A DNA stretch of 14,016 nt from Flavobacteriales bacterium UBA4474 (GTDB taxonomy: Bacteria > Bacteroidota > Bacteroidia > Flavobacteriales_D > Sanyastnellaceae), in the NCBI GenBank assembly GCA_002389295.1, contig DGOE01000122.1, forward strand, positions 13,525-27,540. The letters are read 5' to 3'. The position numbers and the translations under genes were made by a program. Below are positions 12,754 through 14,016 of this stretch, in pieces; the stretch's first letter is position 1; every line of letters begins with the position of its first letter. Under the pieces are notes generated by a model. That model was given only the letters and a program-made list of their open reading frames with translations. It made no database searches and was not told the DNA's origin.

Positions 12754-13466
12754 TGTCACAGTGCCGGGTCGAGGTTGTGGCCTCCACGGTTGAAGATGTC
12801 CTGGCCGCAGCCCAGGGCGGGGCGGATCGTGTTGAATTTTGTGTGCACCTGGACAGTGGAGGACTGACCCCTGGCCGGTCTTTATCCCGCGCTGCCTTTG
12901 ATGTGGCCAAAGAACATGGCCTGGTCTTTCGGGTGTTGGTGCGTCCCCGCGAAGGGGACTTTGTCTATACCAAGTCGGAACAAACCGCCACCGTGCGAGA
13001 AGCCGAGGCGTTGATGGAAATGGGGGTGGACAAGGTGGTGACCGGAGGCCTTCAAGTCGATGGCATGCCGGATGTGGCCCTCGTGCAAGCGTTGGACAAG
13101 GCCATAGGGCTGGACCATGTGGTCTTTCACCGGGCCATTGACGAGGTGAGTCCATTGATGGAAGGGGCCCAGCGCCTCCTGGATTTGGGGGTTCGGACGG
13201 TATTGAGCAGTGGTGGAATGTCCCGGGCGGTTGAAGGCAAGGAGGCCATTGCCCAATTGGTGCAGGTGGGGTTGGAAGTGGTCGCCGGCGCCGGAGTGCA
13301 GCCTGCCCACGTCGCAGATTTGGCCGGGGCAGGAGTGGAAGCAGTCCATGCAAGTTGTCGGGTGCTTTCGCCGGGCCACATGGCGGGGCGCCTGTTCGCT
13401 GCGGAGAGAAAAGTCGTAGACGCCGGTTTGGTGTCGGCCCTTGTCTCCGCTGTTCACGGGGTTTGA
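12753..13466 (+). CDS. cutC: CutC family protein (copper homeostasis-type TIM barrel)
   Basis: A 237-residue protein that matches CutC over its full length: VEVVASTVEDVLAAAQGGADR then EFCVHLDSGGLTPG (about 6-42), VLVRPREGDFVYTKSE (60s-70s), VTGGLQVDGMPDVA, VVFHRAIDEV, VRTVLSSGG and a C-terminal VEAVHASCR. The usual family pattern (GGADRIELC, GGLTPS, MIRPRGGDFVY, TFHRAFD, ILTSGG) is easily aligned, with Phe-Cys-Val replacing Glu-Leu-Cys. CutC was linked to copper tolerance, but its biochemical role is disputed, so the symbol is by homology only. The start at 12753 is set by the TGATG overlap with glyA; the longer in-frame start at 12636 would lie inside glyA. The next gene begins 13 bases downstream. 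It is separated from the metal-related receptor block by glyA and a hairpin. Confidence 0.93.
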   Translation: MSQCRVEVVASTVEDVLAAAQGGADRVEFCVHLDSGGLTPGRSLSRAAFDVAKEHGLVFRVLVRPREGDFVYTKSEQTATVREAEALMEMGVDKVVTGGLQVDGMPDVALVQALDKAIGLDHVVFHRAIDEVSPLMEGAQRLLDLGVRTVLSSGGMSRAVEGKEAIAQLVQVGLEVVAGAGVQPAHVADLAGAGVEAVHASCRVLSPGHMAGRLFAAERKVVDAGLVSALVSAVHGV

Positions 13467-13479
13467 CGACCTTGGGCGC

Positions 13480-14016
13480 ATGAACCGTCTCCTCTTTTCA
13501 TTTTTCCTCGGACTGTTTGCCATGCTGATCTCGGGGTGCAGTGTGGATTCCGATGTGCCGCATGGCGATGCTGGGGGCTTGATCCCCGCGCCACAAGTCC
13601 TGGAGCCCCGCCGAGGGGATTTCACATGTGGGGGCACTTTGGCGGTGTCCTGGCCCGAGGAGTGGGGGGCCGAAAAGCAAGTGGTGCGCGACTGGTTTGA
13701 TCAAGCGGGAGTGGTATTGGAGGAAGGTCAAGGCGGATTGGCTTTTGAGCGCTCTGCCCAAGTCGCGGGTAAGGAGGCGTACATCTTGGAGGTGGGACCA
13801 GAAGGAATGAAGGTTGTGGCGTCTTCGGCTGCAGGGCTCTTTCGCGGTTGGTCTACACTGCGAAAAATGATGCCGGTCGAATGTGAGACGGGTTGTGCCG
13901 AAGGATTCACGCTTTCAGGCGTGCGCATTCAGGATGCTCCGGCTTTCGAGCACCGCGGTTTGTTGTTGGATGGATGCCGCCATTTTCAAGACGTCGAATT
14001 CGTACTCAAACAGATT
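13480..14016 (+). CDS. Beta-N-acetylhexosaminidase, GH20 lipoprotein (partial, runs off right edge)
   Basis: From ATG 13480 the frame is open for 179 codons to the window end. MNRLLFSFFLGLFAMLISGC is a lipoprotein signal with a good lipobox (LISGC, Cys20). Residues about 35-140 form the alpha/beta GH20b domain that precedes the catalytic barrel (GKEAYILEVGPEGMKVVASSAAGLFRGWSTLRKM split over about 102-136). The TIM barrel then begins with APAFEHRGLLLDGCRHF (about 154-170), equivalent to the family's PRFxYRGLMLDxSRHF, with the substrate-binding Arg kept. The enzyme should remove terminal GlcNAc or GalNAc from chitin oligomers, glycans or muropeptides at the cell surface. The catalytic Asp-Glu pair lies beyond the window. 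It follows cutC by 13 bases and is probably in the same transcript. The LDGC in place of LDVS is mildly unusual. Confidence 0.9.
   Translation, partial: MNRLLFSFFLGLFAMLISGCSVDSDVPHGDAGGLIPAPQVLEPRRGDFTCGGTLAVSWPEEWGAEKQVVRDWFDQAGVVLEEGQGGLAFERSAQVAGKEAYILEVGPEGMKVVASSAAGLFRGWSTLRKMMPVECETGCAEGFTLSGVRIQDAPAFEHRGLLLDGCRHFQDVEFVLKQI

Noticed and set aside
11545..13353. A 602-codon open frame on the minus strand
   Set aside because: It lies opposite glyA and cutC, both of which have full-length conserved motifs. The translation is low-complexity in Pro/Arg/His, as expected for the complement of GC-rich coding DNA.
12753..13466. CutC as a member of the upstream metal-acquisition block
   Set aside because: The 14-bp hairpin, a separate promoter candidate and the whole glyA gene intervene, and CutC's link to copper is itself uncertain. 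Proximity alone is not enough.
1..14016. tRNA, rRNA, CRISPR, insertion sequence or phage genes
   Set aside because: I read both strands for tRNA-like cloverleaf ends, direct repeats with regular spacers, transposase motifs and terminal inverted repeats and found none I could support.

Overview
The window reads as a gene-dense, GC-rich stretch (about 55-60% GC by eye) of a Bacteroidota chromosome, probably a marine or aquatic Flavobacteriales-like lineage. The phylum rests on several proteins: a cold-shock-domain protein starting MGRSQETFGK, a Gre-C-like protein with the KSTAGDKHETGRAMVQLE motif, a GlyA carrying ADISHPSGL and THKTLRGPRGG, a DUF4625-like lipoprotein beside a TonB-dependent receptor, and a lipoprotein GH20 hexosaminidase. 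Translation starts generally lack Shine-Dalgarno sequences, which fits the phylum. The lineage below phylum is inference. I see no tRNA, rRNA, CRISPR array, transposase or prophage gene.

Layout. (1) 1-1291, minus strand: a PAPS-dependent sulfotransferase followed by a DinB/DUF1572 protein that runs off the left edge, joined by an ATGA overlap. (2) 1441-2687, plus strand: a secreted protein of unknown function, joined by another ATGA overlap to a GreA/GreB-C-terminal-like protein. (3) 2777-3229: a cold-shock-domain protein with a TTG start, convergent with a hypothetical protein at 3233-3985. (4) 4097-4678: a small outer-membrane-type protein, divergent from that hypothetical and convergent with a fatty-acid desaturase at 4697-5797. 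(5) 5878-7641, minus strand: the ribosome-associated GTPase TypA/BipA. (6) 7747-11318, plus strand: a His/Cys-rich secreted protein, a ZnuD-like TonB-dependent receptor and a two-repeat DUF4625-like lipoprotein, closed by a 14-bp perfect hairpin. (7) 11470-14016, plus strand: glyA, cutC (TGATG overlap) and the start of a GH20 beta-N-acetylhexosaminidase that runs off the right edge.

How it fits together. Most genes are housekeeping (translation GTPase, one-carbon metabolism, membrane lipid desaturation, RNA binding). The most system-like part is block 6. It looks like an envelope metal-acquisition unit: a His/Cys-rich exported protein, an outer-membrane receptor whose plug resembles the zinc receptor ZnuD, and an acidic, His-containing surface lipoprotein. 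The metal is not shown by the sequence; zinc is my first guess and copper the second.

Smaller signals come from the non-coding DNA. An octamer of form TAnnTTCG lies just before four gene starts and may be a lineage variant of the Bacteroidota -7 element TAnnTTTG. A CRP-like palindrome and a separate 9-bp dyad sit in the two divergent intergenic regions. Both convergent gene pairs carry a dyad that spans both stop codons. The two edge genes, DinB and GH20, are incomplete.
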